DNA of 64,000 bases from Longilinea sp035560795 (GCA_035560795.1 DATMYV010000016.1:1-64000), one strand, 5' to 3'; numbered from the stretch's first letter, positions 11,978 to 21,197 are shown. Notes: generated from the sequence alone by a model not told the origin. Program-made: numbers and translations.

Positions 11978-12283
11978 ATGGATTTCTTTCGTGATCTTTT
12001 TTCTCCCCCTTACCCTTCCCAACTACGGCCGGAAGTTGAACGGTTGCTGACTGAATTAATTCAAGTCGGGAAAACGGATGATTTTCTTTCCGAGCATCCA
12101 GGAACCGGTTTCAACTTCCAATGCCGTCACATCCGCGCCATCCAAATTGGAAAACGCCTGGATGAAATTGGCAGTTTACGGTTGATGGAATTTAGCCGTC
12201 GCCGGGTCCGACGGAATCTTGGCGCTCAACTGGCTTCCCACCTGGATTATTGTTGGGAGGGAATAGGGAAGTGGGTTTCGTAA
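11978..12283 (+). CDS. Hypothetical protein, 101 residues
   Basis: I do not recognise this protein. It begins MDFFRDLFSPPYPSQLRPEV and is soluble, with a mixed charge and no membrane segment. AGGAG lies six bases before the chosen ATG (11978); the frame is open six codons further up. Its 3' end overlaps the convergent gene 12247-12750 by 37 bases. Middle residues NFQCRHIRAIQIGKRLDEIG suggest a small alpha/beta domain. Good ribosome site and coding-like composition are the evidence that it is real. Confidence 0.6.
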   Translation: MDFFRDLFSPPYPSQLRPEVERLLTELIQVGKTDDFLSEHPGTGFNFQCRHIRAIQIGKRLDEIGSLRLMEFSRRRVRRNLGAQLASHLDYCWEGIGKWVS

Positions 12284-12750
12284 GTCCGCCTGCCATCCGC
12301 CTGAATAACCTGATCGAGCGCCTCTAACACAATGCTGCTTACTATGAATATCCAATTGATTGTTCGTTTTTGGTCTGGCAGCTGTCGATTTTTTCGAATA
12401 TCAACATGAACACCGCCATCCTGATCGCCAATGCGGCGGATAAACTGCCGAATCGAGAATTCGCTTTCCGGCATTTTTTGATCAAGCCATTCATTCAGTC
12501 CGAACAGCCCAGGATTACTTTTTTCCAAAGGACGTAGTCGCAACTCTGGCCACAATCTTGCTGAAAGTGCCGTCGGGATGCTCCGGTCGTGCAGACGGGC
12601 AGTATCGCAAAGTAGCAAACGCAACTGAACGGCTGCGACCCGGTAAAAATAGAATTGGCAAAAATCAATGCGTTGTAAAGCTTCATGGAGGATTAAGGCA
12701 GCATCCTGGGCATAATCCAACAATTGCTCGCGGTCAGTTTCAACCATCAT
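12247..12750 (-). CDS. Hypothetical protein, 167 residues
   Basis: Unrecognised soluble protein. The N-terminal half is helical and rich in aromatic and Leu residues (LILHEALQRIDFCQFYFYRV, LRLLLCDTARLHD); the C-terminal half is mixed (WIFIVSSIVLEALDQVIQAD). It starts with ATGATG, and the first ATG overlaps the stop of the upstream GNAT gene by four bases, with GGAG five bases upstream; the two are translationally coupled. A role with that acetyltransferase is plausible but unproven. It converges on the 11978-12283 gene. Confidence 0.65.
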   Translation of the reverse strand: MMVETDREQLLDYAQDAALILHEALQRIDFCQFYFYRVAAVQLRLLLCDTARLHDRSIPTALSARLWPELRLRPLEKSNPGLFGLNEWLDQKMPESEFSIRQFIRRIGDQDGGVHVDIRKNRQLPDQKRTINWIFIVSSIVLEALDQVIQADGRRTYETHFPIPSQQ

Positions 12751-13202
12751 TCGAACTCCTTGCTTAACAACACATATTCATCATCAAAACCGCAGCGCCG
12801 GTAGAAACGTTGCGCGCCAGAATTTTCGCGCTCTGTACCCACCTCGATTTCATCCATACCCCTGGCACGGGCTGCCTTAACGGCTTCCTCGATTAAATTA
12901 GCGCCAATGCCCTTTCCGCGGAATTGTTCATCAACAATCAACTCCGTGATTAACGCCGTGCCGCCTGGATGAAACCAGACACGATAAAAAACCAATGACA
13001 ACAACCCTACCACCTGGTTTTCATCCTCAGCTACCAGGGTAAGGTATATTTCGGGGTTTGCACTGACGTATTCGAGAACATTTTCCATTTGGGTCTCGGT
13101 TATGGCGCGCGGTGGCGGTGATTCAACCGCATTTATTAACTGAATAACCAAGCGTTGGATCGCCGGGAAATCCGCTGGTTTCATCGGTCGAATTAGCGTC
13201 AT
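12747..13202 (-). CDS. GNAT acetyltransferase
   Basis: A 151-residue, single-domain N-acetyltransferase with a well-preserved fold: N-terminal LIRPMKPADFPAIQRLV, central VVGLLSLVFYRVWFHPGGTALITELIV, the acetyl-CoA loop EQFRGKGIGANLIEEAV and the C-terminal NSGAQRFYRRCGFDDEYVLLSKEF. Substrate unknown. It overlaps the following gene by four bases and is divergent from the GNAT gene at 13300. Confidence 0.88.
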   Translation of the reverse strand: MTLIRPMKPADFPAIQRLVIQLINAVESPPPRAITETQMENVLEYVSANPEIYLTLVAEDENQVVGLLSLVFYRVWFHPGGTALITELIVDEQFRGKGIGANLIEEAVKAARARGMDEIEVGTERENSGAQRFYRRCGFDDEYVLLSKEFE

Positions 13203-13299
13203 TTTCTCGCCTTCCCTTGAAAAGAAAAAGGTTGAATCGGATTGTCATTTGTTATAATCATTTTAACGGATTCTGCAATCCAGTTTGTGGGGGTGAGTT

Positions 13300-14043
13300 A
13301 TGGGTCCGGACTCATGGGCCGCCCGGGCATTTATACAATCCTATTTGGATTCATACGAGATACTTTATGGCTGCCAGGTTTGTTCTACCAGCATGTTGAA
13401 TTCTTTGCGGTATGGCAATAGCATCCGGACCAAGTTGGAAGATTGTGAGATTTTCTCCCTGAGCAAGGATCCCCAGGATGTCCTCAAAGCAATTTCAGAC
13501 TTAAAACTCTTGCCTGCGGAGCGTTATGTATTAAACGTTTTCCATAGGGAGGCTGAGACCCGAGAAATTGAGAAATGTTTTGAATCGGCAGGCTATCGGT
13601 TTGCGTTCACAAATGTAGTACGCGGCCTTTCCTTGCCAACCCCTTTATCGGATCGCGGTCTACCAATAAGGCAGGTAACGGATTTAGCTCAGGTTAACTT
13701 TGTTAACCTTACCCACCAATTCTTTCAACCGATGCCTGAGACTGTCCTGAACCATCCGAAGGTTCGCGCCTTCTATGCTGACCTGGATGGCCAAGCAGCA
13801 GGTTGGAGCCTGTTGGTTACCACAGCTCAAAATGCCGCCTATATTTCAGATATGTTCACGTTACCTTCATTTCGCGGGCGCGGCGTTGCCGAAGCATTGC
13901 TGAGTAGAATGCATGACACGGCAACCAGCGAAGGCAAGGCTTATAGTCTGCTGGTCCCTTCAGTCATGGCCTGGAATTATTATCAACGTTTTGGTTATGA
14001 AACGCTGGTTTACTTTTCAATATTTCATCAGGTTAATCGCTAA
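13300..14043 (+). CDS. GNAT acetyltransferase with N-terminal extension
   Basis: A 247-residue protein. The C-terminal part (~125-247) is an N-acetyltransferase: NAAYISDMFTLPSFRGRGVAEALL carries the acetyl-CoA loop, followed by MAWNYYQRFGYE. The first ~110 residues are a second, degenerate GNAT-like half. GGGGGTG precedes the ATG; TATAAT at 13253 with a suboptimal TTGAAT upstream may be its promoter. Its 3' end overlaps the convergent PAS-GGDEF gene by 11 bases. Substrate unknown. Confidence 0.82.
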   Translation: MGPDSWAARAFIQSYLDSYEILYGCQVCSTSMLNSLRYGNSIRTKLEDCEIFSLSKDPQDVLKAISDLKLLPAERYVLNVFHREAETREIEKCFESAGYRFAFTNVVRGLSLPTPLSDRGLPIRQVTDLAQVNFVNLTHQFFQPMPETVLNHPKVRAFYADLDGQAAGWSLLVTTAQNAAYISDMFTLPSFRGRGVAEALLSRMHDTATSEGKAYSLLVPSVMAWNYYQRFGYETLVYFSIFHQVNR

Positions 14044-16078
14044 AATATTTATCTGGCAGAAAACCCTGCCCGCTCAACGGACCTGTGCCGCGAGCCTTCC
14101 GGCCTAATCGGGCTAATTTTTCCCGGTACATATTTTCATCAGCCAGACGGAGCACTTCTCCGAGTGAATTACCCTTCAGGCCGGTAGAAACCCCCATGGA
14201 AAGGCCCAGGTGGTTGCCGGTTTGAATTTCATTCATTTTTTGCAAGTTTCGCCGGACGCGCGTGAGGGCTGTCATTGCTGCTGTTTCGTCCGCACCTGGA
14301 AGAAGGACGGCGAACTCATCTCCGCCGATACGGGCAACCACGTCTTCTGATCGAAATGAATTCCGTAATAGTTGAGCAGTTTGCCGCAGCAATTCATCGC
14401 CGGCTGTATGTCCTAGCTCGTCATTTACTTCTTTTAAACCATCCACATCTGCAATAAAAATACTGATCGGGAAGATTCGCCCGCGTTCGATGCGTGCCAT
14501 TTCTTCGCCAAAATAGGCGCGGTTATATAAATCAGTTAATGTGTCATGGGTGCTCAGGTACCAAAGTTTATCCTCGGCTGTTCGCCGTTCGGTAATATCC
14601 CGTGCATTAACAACTACGCCGCCAACTGCGGGACTATCCACCAGGTTGCGACCAATTGCCTCGATGATTCGGTAATCACCGCTCTTCGTTGGGACACGAA
14701 ACTCGATATAACGCCCAAAATCTGCCGTATACATTGCATATTTCACAGCATGCATAACCTTGGCATAATCATCAGCATGAACAAAGGTAATTGCTTGTTT
14801 TCCAGAAATCTCTTCCGGTTTATATCCAAGCACGTATTCCACGGATGGGCTTGCATAATCGATTTTGCCTTTCAGATCGATGATTAAAATAATATCCAGG
14901 TTCTTCTCAATTAACGATCTGAAACGTTCTTCACGGTAACGCAAAGCCTCTTCGGCACGCCTGTAATCGGATATATCTGTCAAAATGCCAGTGATTGCCT
15001 TATGACCCGAATTATTCTTCGAAGGGCGGAATGCCGTGCTGACGATATGGATGTGGCGCTGGTTATCCACCATGCGAAATTCCACTCGTTGGCTGTTTGG
15101 TTCGCATTTCTCAAGAAAGGCCATTACTTTCATCTGGTCTTCCGGATAAATTAACCCATTCAATTCCTGTCCGATCAGATTTTCTGGTTTGAATTGAAAG
15201 GCTTGCTCAATGGCTGGGCTGACATACGTAAAACGGTATGCTGAATCGAGTTGAAAGACGATATCACTGATATTTTCAATAAGATTACGGTAACGCTCTT
15301 CGGATTTTCGTAAATCAGTTTCCATTTTACGGAAAAACGTCATATCGACAATGAACACCGCGACCGAGTTTACTTCCTTATTAATATCCAAAATGGGATA
15401 AACGAATTCGTCATAATATTTGCTTCCAACCTGATCTTCAAAACGGGACGGTCGGCCACTATTAAAGACACCTGCCAGTTTTTGTTTTTGAGATTGTGCA
15501 GCTGTGGCAGATAGCAGGTTAAAGAAACATAATCCGCTTAGTTCGGCCAGGTCTCGCCCCAGGACTGCCGCTCCGGCTTGATTGCTCGTCAGGATAATTC
15601 CTTTTTCATCCAACAGGTACATTGCATCCGGAACTGCGTCCATAAACTGGCGCATCCAATGCTCATTTTCTTGCAGCCGTTCCTGTGCCTGGCTAAAATC
15701 GGTGATATCTTCCCAGGTTGCGATGGCGCCGGTTATTTTCTGGTTTTCCATGATTGGGGTTGCTGAAAACAGCCAAACCGATCGTTCCCTGGCTGGGAAA
15801 TTCACCTGCCAGATTTCCTGGCTGATCGATTCCCCCGCTAATGCTCGCTGCAAAGGCATTCCAATACCGTCCGCCCCGCCATCCAACCGTAGAAAGATAG
15901 CCTTTTCTGCAACTTGATTCCAAGTCTTACCCATTAGGTCGATATGAAATGCAGAGATCGCAGACGGATTGGCAAAAAGGATCGACGCGTGCTCGTCGAC
16001 CAATAAAACCGCGGTAGCCATGGCATTGAATGCTGTTTTCCAACCCATAGCCTGGTCATAACCGATAGGAAGAGTCAT
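14033..16078 (-). CDS. PAS-domain diguanylate cyclase
   Basis: A 681-residue soluble sensor that should make cyclic di-GMP. At least four PAS domains precede the cyclase: about residues 12-125, 135-250, 265-380 and 385-510, with PAC-like ends such as GAIATWEDITDF and GVVVNARDITER. The GGDEF domain (about 510-670) has an exact GGDEF with IGGDEFAVLLPGA, and an inhibitory I-site RSED five residues upstream, so product feedback is expected. There is no transmembrane segment, so it senses something in the cytoplasm. It converges on the 13300-14043 gene; an OmpR-type regulator lies upstream on the same strand. Confidence 0.92.
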   Translation of the reverse strand: MTLPIGYDQAMGWKTAFNAMATAVLLVDEHASILFANPSAISAFHIDLMGKTWNQVAEKAIFLRLDGGADGIGMPLQRALAGESISQEIWQVNFPARERSVWLFSATPIMENQKITGAIATWEDITDFSQAQERLQENEHWMRQFMDAVPDAMYLLDEKGIILTSNQAGAAVLGRDLAELSGLCFFNLLSATAAQSQKQKLAGVFNSGRPSRFEDQVGSKYYDEFVYPILDINKEVNSVAVFIVDMTFFRKMETDLRKSEERYRNLIENISDIVFQLDSAYRFTYVSPAIEQAFQFKPENLIGQELNGLIYPEDQMKVMAFLEKCEPNSQRVEFRMVDNQRHIHIVSTAFRPSKNNSGHKAITGILTDISDYRRAEEALRYREERFRSLIEKNLDIILIIDLKGKIDYASPSVEYVLGYKPEEISGKQAITFVHADDYAKVMHAVKYAMYTADFGRYIEFRVPTKSGDYRIIEAIGRNLVDSPAVGGVVVNARDITERRTAEDKLWYLSTHDTLTDLYNRAYFGEEMARIERGRIFPISIFIADVDGLKEVNDELGHTAGDELLRQTAQLLRNSFRSEDVVARIGGDEFAVLLPGADETAAMTALTRVRRNLQKMNEIQTGNHLGLSMGVSTGLKGNSLGEVLRLADENMYREKLARLGRKARGTGPLSGQGFLPDKYFSD

Positions 16079-16167
16079 GCCGGTAACTGTTTTCCAGGAG
16101 GATCCGAGTGTTTCAATTCATGCTACCTTCATCGTAAACACAAGTGCCAGGCGAATTGGAGAGCATC

Positions 16168-16860
16168 TCAGGCAATTACCGGAGAAAACCAATAGCCCAC
16201 CCCCCATTTGGTCATGATGTAATGCGGTTCGCTGGGATTCTCCTCGATTTTTTCCCGTAAATAGCGAATATAGATCGACAACGATGGAACCGCGTCCAGA
16301 TAGCCGTCTCCCCAAACTTCTCTTAACAAATCTTCATGGGAAACAACATGACCGCGGTGCCGTATCAAGCAGCTAAGCAGACGAAATTCAGTCGGCGTGA
16401 CATGGATGCGCTGATTGTCGCGATACACATGCTGGCGTTGCAGATCCACCCGCAATGTGCCATCATCGTAGGCAATTTCGCCGCCTTCTCCATTGGCAGA
16501 CCTTTTTAGGACAGCCGTGATGCGGGCATCCAGTTCCTTTAGGCTGAAAGGTTTTCTAACATAATCATCCGCGCCGGCGTCAAAACCGCGCAGTAAGTCA
16601 TCCTCTGAAGCCATAGCAGTTAACATCAAAACCGGGACCTCGGAAATTTCCCGCAACCTGCGGCATGTTTCATAACCGTCCAAATCCGGCATCATAATGT
16701 CCAACAAGATAATATCAGGGTGAGACCGGTAGGCAAGCTTAAGACCTTCCATGCCATTCAAGGCCGTGATCACTTCATACCCTTTTGCATGAAAACTTTG
16801 GCGGATCAGAGAATTTAATGTTGGGTCATCATCAATGACTAAAATACGCCCTTTGCCCAT
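16168..16860 (-). CDS. OmpR/PhoB-family response regulator
   Basis: A 230-residue two-component response regulator. Receiver domain (1-118): acidic pocket DDD near residue 10, phosphoacceptor Asp in LLDIMMPD (~54), Thr in MLTAMA and Lys in YVRKPF. Winged-helix DNA-binding domain (135-225) with TPTEFRLLSCLIRHRG and the recognition segment SLSIYIRYLREKIEENP. GGGGAG precedes the ATG. No histidine kinase is adjacent, so it is an orphan here; the PAS-GGDEF gene 90 bases downstream lacks a kinase domain. Confidence 0.93.
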   Translation of the reverse strand: MGKGRILVIDDDPTLNSLIRQSFHAKGYEVITALNGMEGLKLAYRSHPDIILLDIMMPDLDGYETCRRLREISEVPVLMLTAMASEDDLLRGFDAGADDYVRKPFSLKELDARITAVLKRSANGEGGEIAYDDGTLRVDLQRQHVYRDNQRIHVTPTEFRLLSCLIRHRGHVVSHEDLLREVWGDGYLDAVPSLSIYIRYLREKIEENPSEPHYIMTKWGVGYWFSPVIA

Positions 16861-16994
16861 AATCTCTCCCCGAATTGAACAGATTGGAAAGGAATGACAG
16901 AAGAATTCTTATCGACGGTATGGATAATGCTGAAATGGGTACTGTGTGAGGGTTTAACGGGCGTGTACTAGAAATTCTCATTATCCCCCGACTT

Positions 16995-17179
16995 AAACAA
17001 ATACCGGCCTGTTGGCCGGTTTCGCCACTTGCTCCCCGAAGACCTGGCTGAACAACTGCAGCCTGGCGACCAAAACGTGCTTCGGATCATCGCTCCCACA
17101 GTAATCATCTATATTCGGATGGCGAATACGATTATTATAAAATCTTAACATAGATTAGCACATCCAAAGAAAAAGTCAA
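16995..17179 (-). ncRNA. Possible small structured RNA or decayed coding remnant
   Basis: The 446 bases between 16860 and 17307 hold no convincing gene. On the minus strand I see TTGACT (17179-17174), 16 bases, TAATCT (17157-17152), then about 150 bases ending in a terminator-like hairpin (17003-17020, ACCGGCC / GGCCGGT, TGTT loop) followed by ATTTGTTT. Four short arms between them (CCGAAG 17085-17080, TCGCCA 17069-17064, CTTCGG 17041-17036, TGGCGA 17027-17022) interleave as a pseudoknot around a GGCTG/CAGCC hairpin. Against this, protein-like frames without a clear start run through the same bases on the plus strand (16972-17149), and a 52-codon ORF on the minus strand, so a decayed gene is equally possible. 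Confidence 0.3.
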
Positions 17180-17306
17180 GTATTCGTTACAATTACCTGC
17201 AACGAACGAAAAATAAGGATGATTATGAAATAGGACATGTTTCAGTTGCGCATGTTCAGGCTCTACGGTATAGTAAAAGAAGTAAAATACCCTCGACACA
17301 TTGTCA

Positions 17307-20300
17307 ATGGAACGTCTTCCTCCGGTTATTCGCACAAAAATTATTCTTCCCAGCCGACGCGCGGAATTATTATCCCGCCAACGGCTGTTAAACGCGCTTA
17401 GTGATTTAATGGAGCGGCGTTTGATCATCATAGCAGCTCCGGCTGGCTATGGGAAAACAAGCCTGTTGATTGATTTTTCGCACCAGGTGGAATGGCCTGT
17501 TTGCTGGTTCGCGTTGGATCCGCTCGATCAGGATTTGTTTCGGTTTGCTGCCCATTTAATCTCTTCATTACAAGTGCGTTTTCATGATTTCGGAGCCGCA
17601 TCCATGGTGGCTCTGCAAAGCGTTTCTCAGGATTTACCAAACCTTGATATATTGGTCGCCGCGATTGTTAATGATGCCTACGAGCACATCGATGAACATT
17701 TCATCCTGGTATTGGATGATTTTCACCTGGTCGACAGCAGCAAACAGGTTAACCAGTTCATTAACCGCTTCCTGCAGGCGATGGACGAAAACTGTCATGT
17801 CATCACTGCATCGCGCACCCTGCTTACTTTGCCTGATCTGCCATTAATGGTTGCCCGGTCGCAGGTAGGCGGCTTAAGTTTTGAAGAACTGGCATTCTTA
17901 CCAACTGAAATACAGGGCTTTTTCCTGCAGAACCAACATGAAACCTTGTCTGACAGCCAGGCCGAAGAACTTGCCCGTCAAAGTGAAGGCTGGATTACAG
18001 GGCTTCTTCTTTCAGCGCAAATGGCCGGTCAGGAGATGGCAGACCGTTTGCGGACTGCGAGGGTCTCAGGAATTGGATTGTACGAATACCTGGCCCAACA
18101 GGTGTTGGAACAACAACCCGAAGATATTCAATTATTCCTGTTACGGACATCCTTATTGGAGGAATTCGACGCAGCCTTATGCGAGGATGTAATTGGAAAA
18201 ACGTTAAAACTATCCCGGACCCCCTGGGCCCGCATGATGAATTACACCGTTCGCAGCAATTTGTTTATTCTCCAGGTGGATCAAGAATCGCAATGGCTGA
18301 GGTACCATCACCTCTTTCGTGATTTCCTTCAAGCACGGATTCAACGCGACCGTCCAGATGAGGCTCTGGCCATTCAAACCCGCATGGCCGACCTGGCATT
18401 GGAACATGCTGAATGGGAACGCGCTTACCGCCTGCTGCAACAAACAGGCAGGCAGGAGGCAATGGCGGACCTGATCGAGAAAGCCGGGTCAGGTATGATC
18501 GCGGACGGCAGGCTGGCTATGCTCAACGATTGGATAGAAGCCCTACCCCCTAACATATTGCGGCAACGGCCTATTTTGATTTCACTCCAGGGCAGCGTGG
18601 CAATCATGCGGAAAAATCCACGCGACGGTCTGGCCCTGCTGACTCAGGCTTTAGACAGCCTGCGTACCAGCGGACCTGTTTCTGAATTCACCCGCACGCT
18701 CATTCGCCGTTCGAATGCGTACCGCATGCTGGGAGAAACCCAGGCATCCCTTGATGATGCAAAGGAAGCCCTTTCTATCACGGAGAACAAACCAGAATTA
18801 CTCAATTTACGCGCCGAAGCGCTACGGGCAAAGGGAAACATTTTGTTTGTCCAAGGTTTATCATCCGAAACCTCCCGCTCACTCGAAGAATCTCTAAAAA
18901 TTTATAAGAAACTTAATGATCACCGAAATATCGCCGTGCTTTCAATGGAGGTTGGTATATCACAAATGGCACTCGGCGAATTTGCGGCTGCAGAATCCTC
19001 GTATATTCAGGCGCTGGAACACTGGCAATCGACGGGAAATGCTGCCTGGCAATCCAATTTACTAAACAACCTGGGGGTCTTGCAACATTTACGTGGCAAC
19101 TATGAGTCGGCTCTGACGACATTTGAGCGAGCCATTGAATACGCTCATTTAGCCGGGATGCCGCGCATGGAGGCTTACGAACTGGCATCGATTGGGGATT
19201 TGTACTTCGATCTTGATGCTGTAGATGAAGCGATGGAAGCATACGAACGGGCAAGAGTGTTAAACACCGACATAAATGACCAAAATCTAGCAATTTATAT
19301 CGACATATCTGAGGCACATATCACCCAAAACTCCGGCGATTCTCGCCGTTCCAAAGTTCTCCTGGATCAATACAAGGACCAATTTTCACTGAATGAAGGG
19401 GGTTATAACCAGAGTCTTTGGAACCTTGAAAATGGTTACTGGTTTCTGCAAAATAAAAACTTCGAAGAAGCCATTCCATGTCTACTCAATGCGCTTAACA
19501 TTTTTTCAAAAGAGGGACAATACAACGAATCAATGCGGGCTCATCTCTATCTTGCCTGTTGTTATTACCTAAATGGGGATTTAGACCAAGCGGTTCCGCA
19601 TTTGCAACAAATTGATGAGCAGGTCAGGGATGTCGAAAAACGTACACCGATCATCACAGCTGCCAGGCAAATCAACCAGATAATTGTTCAGATGAAAACA
19701 GAGCCGCGTCTGAACTTATTGGTGAATGATTTGAGTAAGGCGGTGGTGCAATTCGATCAAAAAATCCCGGTATTACGCCGCCTGGTCCGGCGACACGCGT
19801 CGGCTGTTCCCCTATCCCAGCCCAAAATGATCATTCGATCGTTGGGGCAGGTTCAGGTGATTGTCAATAATCACGCCCTGACCAGTTCGGACTGGGTGTG
19901 GCAAGCATCAAGGGATCTCTTTTTCTTCCTACTTTCCCAACCCGGCAGTATTTCCAAAGAAACTGTCGGCAATATTTTTTGGCCAGACTGTACCCCGCTG
20001 GAACTTAAGCAGCGCTTTAAAAATACAATCTACCGCCTGCGGCACGCTGCCGGGAAAAATGTGATCTTTTTTGAAGATGAATACTACCGCTTCAATCGAA
20101 CAATTGATTATGAATATGATGCCGAATCATTTGACAAGGAAATTGCCCTGGCTCAACAGACGGTGGATTTGGAGGAGCAAATCGGCCGTTTGAACACGGC
20201 CGTGCAGCTCTATCAGGGTGTTTTCTTGCCGGATATTAATGAAACCTGGGTACTGCCAGAGCGAACAAGGTTGCAACAGTTGTTTTCCAACGCCTTGTTA

Positions 20301-20543
20301 AAGCTCGCGTCTTATCAGTTGGAGCAGCGTAAATTCGAACAGGCGCTAAATTTCAGTCAACGGCTGATTCAAGAAGAACATTCCGAAGAAGCCTACCGTT
20401 TATCGATGCAAATTTTCTCTGCGATGGGGAACCGGGCAGGCATCGCCAAACAATATGAACAATGCCGGTTGGTTTTGGCAGAAGAATTTGGTTCAGAACC
20501 CTCACAACAAACTCAAAAGCTTTACGAATCATTAATTCGCTGA
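17307..20543 (+). CDS. MalT-like STAND ATPase with TPR repeats and C-terminal BTAD/SARP-type domain
   Basis: Large (1078-residue) transcription regulator. Residues ~1-330 form a STAND NTPase: Walker A APAGYGKTS near 48 and Walker B LVLDDFHLVD near 135. Residues ~340-830 are helical TPR-like repeats (e.g. AAESSYIQALEHWQ, ALTTFERAIEYAHLAG). Residues ~850-950 are an OmpR-like winged helix of the SARP type, and ~950-1078 a bacterial transcriptional activator domain (YQGVFLPD, LASYQLEQRKFEQAL, EAYRLSMQIFSAMGN). MalT itself carries a LuxR HTH instead. The ATG at 17307 is two codons inside a TTG-started frame; no clear Shine-Dalgarno is seen. A SARP-like direct repeat lies 244 bases downstream, before the 20870 peptide gene, a plausible target. 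Confidence 0.88.
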   Translation: MERLPPVIRTKIILPSRRAELLSRQRLLNALSDLMERRLIIIAAPAGYGKTSLLIDFSHQVEWPVCWFALDPLDQDLFRFAAHLISSLQVRFHDFGAASMVALQSVSQDLPNLDILVAAIVNDAYEHIDEHFILVLDDFHLVDSSKQVNQFINRFLQAMDENCHVITASRTLLTLPDLPLMVARSQVGGLSFEELAFLPTEIQGFFLQNQHETLSDSQAEELARQSEGWITGLLLSAQMAGQEMADRLRTARVSGIGLYEYLAQQVLEQQPEDIQLFLLRTSLLEEFDAALCEDVIGKTLKLSRTPWARMMNYTVRSNLFILQVDQESQWLRYHHLFRDFLQARIQRDRPDEALAIQTRMADLALEHAEWERAYRLLQQTGRQEAMADLIEKAGSGMIADGRLAMLNDWIEALPPNILRQRPILISLQGSVAIMRKNPRDGLALLTQALDSLRTSGPVSEFTRTLIRRSNAYRMLGETQASLDDAKEALSITENKPELLNLRAEALRAKGNILFVQGLSSETSRSLEESLKIYKKLNDHRNIAVLSMEVGISQMALGEFAAAESSYIQALEHWQSTGNAAWQSNLLNNLGVLQHLRGNYESALTTFERAIEYAHLAGMPRMEAYELASIGDLYFDLDAVDEAMEAYERARVLNTDINDQNLAIYIDISEAHITQNSGDSRRSKVLLDQYKDQFSLNEGGYNQSLWNLENGYWFLQNKNFEEAIPCLLNALNIFSKEGQYNESMRAHLYLACCYYLNGDLDQAVPHLQQIDEQVRDVEKRTPIITAARQINQIIVQMKTEPRLNLLVNDLSKAVVQFDQKIPVLRRLVRRHASAVPLSQPKMIIRSLGQVQVIVNNHALTSSDWVWQASRDLFFFLLSQPGSISKETVGNIFWPDCTPLELKQRFKNTIYRLRHAAGKNVIFFEDEYYRFNRTIDYEYDAESFDKEIALAQQTVDLEEQIGRLNTAVQLYQGVFLPDINETWVLPERTRLQQLFSNALLKLASYQLEQRKFEQALNFSQRLIQEEHSEEAYRLSMQIFSAMGNRAGIAKQYEQCRLVLAEEFGSEPSQQTQKLYESLIR

Positions 20544-20786
20544 AATACTGAAGATTCTATTAACTTTTTTCTTGGTTTCTCTGGGAGATCCACAAGAAAT
20601 CTGTTTTGTTTGCTCAATTTACATGGTCGGTTATTTTAATGTTTGAAAAAAGATAGGTGTGCGTACGATAAACTATTTTCGTATAGTTATAGAATCCAGA
20701 CCAAACTGGAAAGTTAAAAACCTTACAAAAACCTTTCAATGGTGGAAAATAGATAAATCCCTGAATATGGATTGGCCAAAAGTCGG

Positions 20787-20824
20787 TTTTGTAGCCACTT
20801 TTGTAGCCTCTCCCCTGTCATACT
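20787..20824 (+). promoter_or_regulatory. SARP-like direct repeat and -10 box of the small-peptide gene
   Basis: Two identical decamers TTTTGTAGCC (20787-20796 and 20799-20808) are 12 bases apart, followed after 10 bases by CATACT (20819-20824), and no good -35 is present. SARP-type activators are known to bind direct repeats spaced about one helical turn just upstream of the -10. The regulator at 17307-20543 has such a domain. The rest of the 326-base gap 20544-20869 is AT-rich with nothing else I can name. Confidence 0.55.
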
Positions 20825-20869
20825 TTCAACATACATCAGAAGTAAGAGCTTTTTCGAGGAGAATTCAAC

Positions 20870-21004
20870 ATGTTATCAATCATCAATAAAATCTGCCAAA
20901 TTGATCCGCGCGTTTCCCGGTTCGTCATGATCATCATTTTTGGCCTCGTAGCTCCGATTGTCATCAATAGTCCAGCTCTTCCTGGTGGTATTAGCGGAAG
21001 GTAA
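20870..21004 (+). CDS. Small membrane-type peptide, 44 residues
   Basis: A 44-codon ORF with a strong GAGGAG eight bases before the ATG. The peptide has a charged N-terminal half (NKICQIDPRVSRF), one hydrophobic segment (VMIIIFGLVAPIVI) and a short tail SPALPGGISGR. It could be a membrane-anchored small protein or a precursor of an exported peptide signal. It lies behind the SARP-like repeat and before a terminator, so it seems to be its own transcription unit. After the TAA the same frame stays open for 39 more sense codons (to 21124), so an interrupted 84-residue gene is possible. I do not recognise it. Confidence 0.55.
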   Translation: MLSIINKICQIDPRVSRFVMIIIFGLVAPIVINSPALPGGISGR

Positions 21005-21147
21005 TTCTTCTCGATCGCAAAACGAATAGATCCGGCCCCACATGGGGTACAGGCGCTGGCCGGTGACTGGTTCGATCATGGCGATGTTTTGCCAACGGTA
21101 TTCTATATAGGATACCTGCGGTAAGCATCATCCAAGCGGAACAGTTG

Positions 21148-21197
21148 ATAGGATGAACGGCAAGGCGCACTTCAGTCTTAGTTCATCCTATTTTTTT
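21148..21197 (+). terminator. Rho-independent terminator after the small-peptide gene
   Basis: An 11-bp stem ATAGGATGAAC (21148-21158) / GTTCATCCTAT (21181-21191) around a 22-base loop, followed by TTTTTT. It closes the unit that begins with the promoter near 20819. Confidence 0.8.

Noticed and set aside
16972..17149. Plus-strand protein-coding gene in the gap before the BTAD regulator
   Set aside because: The frame reads like protein (FRHLLPEDLAEQLQPGDQ) but has no start codon with a ribosome site after the preceding stop; recorded only as a possible remnant.
20876..21079. Minus-strand 67-residue frame over the small-peptide gene
   Set aside because: No ribosome site, and it would run against the promoter, strong GAGGAG and terminator that all support the plus-strand gene.
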